From: Allochromatium humboldtianum
Lineage (GTDB): Bacteria; Pseudomonadota; Gammaproteobacteria; Chromatiales; Chromatiaceae
DNA length: 64,000 nucleotides
Assembly (NCBI RefSeq): GCF_013385175.1
Contig: NZ_JABZEO010000002.1
Span: 1-64,000 of the forward strand
Direction of reading: 5' to 3'
The notes beneath the pieces are model-generated. The model made no database searches and was not told the DNA's origin. It was given only the letters and a program-made list of their open reading frames with translations. Within the stretch, counting starts at the first letter, position 1; each line of letters starts with the position of its first letter. A program made the position numbers and the translations under genes. Positions 63,784 through 64,000 of this stretch are shown here, one piece after another.

Positions 63784-63791
63784 GAGCGGCC

Positions 63792-64000
63792 TCACAGGCG
63801 CTCGAAGGTTTCGCGCGCCTCCTCGATGCCAGGGAAGGTCTCCCCTGATTCCAGCGCTCGCGCGAGCGCCTGACGGGCCTCGTCGGTTCGGCCCAGGCCG
63901 GCCTTGATCAGACCCAGGTGATAGAGCATCTCGGCAGGCATCGGGTCGACCATGGCGGAGGCCCGCTCGATGGTCGCCAGGGCCGCATCCGCATCGCCCG
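63792..64000 (-). CDS. TPR-repeat protein, C-terminal part (cut by window edge)
   Basis: The minus strand reads at least 68 codons into the right edge, ending at a TGA at 63792-63794. The visible end has AALATIERASAMVDPMPAEM, LYHLGLIKAGLGRTDEARQA and GETFPGIEEARETFERL. It contains a TPR unit (LYHLGLIKAGLGRTDEA). The ending LESGETFPGIEEAR resembles the C-terminus of PEP-CTERM-linked TPR proteins (PrsT-like), but too little is visible to be sure. It converges on sdhA. Confidence 0.65.
   Translation of the reverse strand, partial: GDADAALATIERASAMVDPMPAEMLYHLGLIKAGLGRTDEARQALARALESGETFPGIEEARETFERL

Noticed and set aside
1-64000. CRISPR arrays, rRNA, tRNA genes, transposases, integrases
   Set aside because: I looked for regularly spaced repeats, tRNA-like cloverleafs and transposase or integrase motifs and found none I could support.

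Overview
The window looks like chromosomal DNA of a GC-rich gammaproteobacterium. The gene order rpsF-rpsR-DUF2232-rplI-dnaB, the sdhCDA set, lpxH, ubiG, gcvR and the ileS/lspA pair fit a Chromatiales-type (purple sulfur bacterium-like) genome. That placement is inference from gene content and style only; no 16S rRNA or photosynthesis gene is present. Most of the window is ordinary core sequence with strong codon bias. Three stretches are clearly AT-richer and foreign in style: 1-657, the DnaB intein (mainly about 26.15-26.95 kb) and 35.7-40.5 kb.

Layout. 1-1.75 kb is a gene graveyard on the minus strand: an edge-truncated DUF4747-like gene, a deletion-fused vapBC relic, a UPF0175-like gene and the tail of a class D beta-lactamase. 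1.95-5.54 kb is an AaeXAB-like efflux operon with a MarR regulator and a perfect 26-bp palindromic operator. 5.8-13.9 kb holds an alcohol dehydrogenase, YceI, a deaminase, an RHH/PIN toxin-antitoxin pair, an ankyrin lipoprotein, lpxH and a DUF2760-Hsp70 pair. 14-17.4 kb has glycogen synthase with a long disordered N-terminal tail plus a GH13 enzyme. 17.5-22.2 kb has an L,D-transpeptidase, PhoH, GcvR and small genes. 22.3-28.2 kb is the ribosomal protein/dnaB block; dnaB carries a 421-residue intein with a LAGLIDADG endonuclease. 28.2-33.55 kb has an SLC13 transporter, a retropepsin-like protease, a deacylase/RimK pair and lspA.

33.56-40.55 kb is an accessory island lying exactly between ileS and lspA, which are normally neighbours on one strand. 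Its lspA-side half is eroded (Uma2 tail, Fic, frameshifted HTH antitoxin, broken toxin, Uma2). Its ileS-side half is an intact AT-rich operon: a zinc ribbon, a dynamin-like GTPase (CrfC/RdcA type), an RdcB/YjcZ-like partner and a patatin-like phospholipase. The last three are joined by 4-base ATGA overlaps. This is the best candidate in the window for an undescribed system: a large GTPase and its partner coupled to a membrane-lipid hydrolase.

43.6-52.6 kb has an HD-GYP phosphodiesterase, a secreted tandem methyltransferase-fold protein, a pair of radical SAM enzymes behind an EamA transporter, and small secreted proteins. 52.86-61.16 kb is a surface-glycan cluster: two COG5610-type HAD proteins, one of which has lost its nucleophile, a GT2-FkbM fusion, UDP-glucuronate decarboxylase and GalE. 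61.2-63.7 kb is sdhCDA, with no sdhB next to it. The window ends inside a convergent TPR gene.
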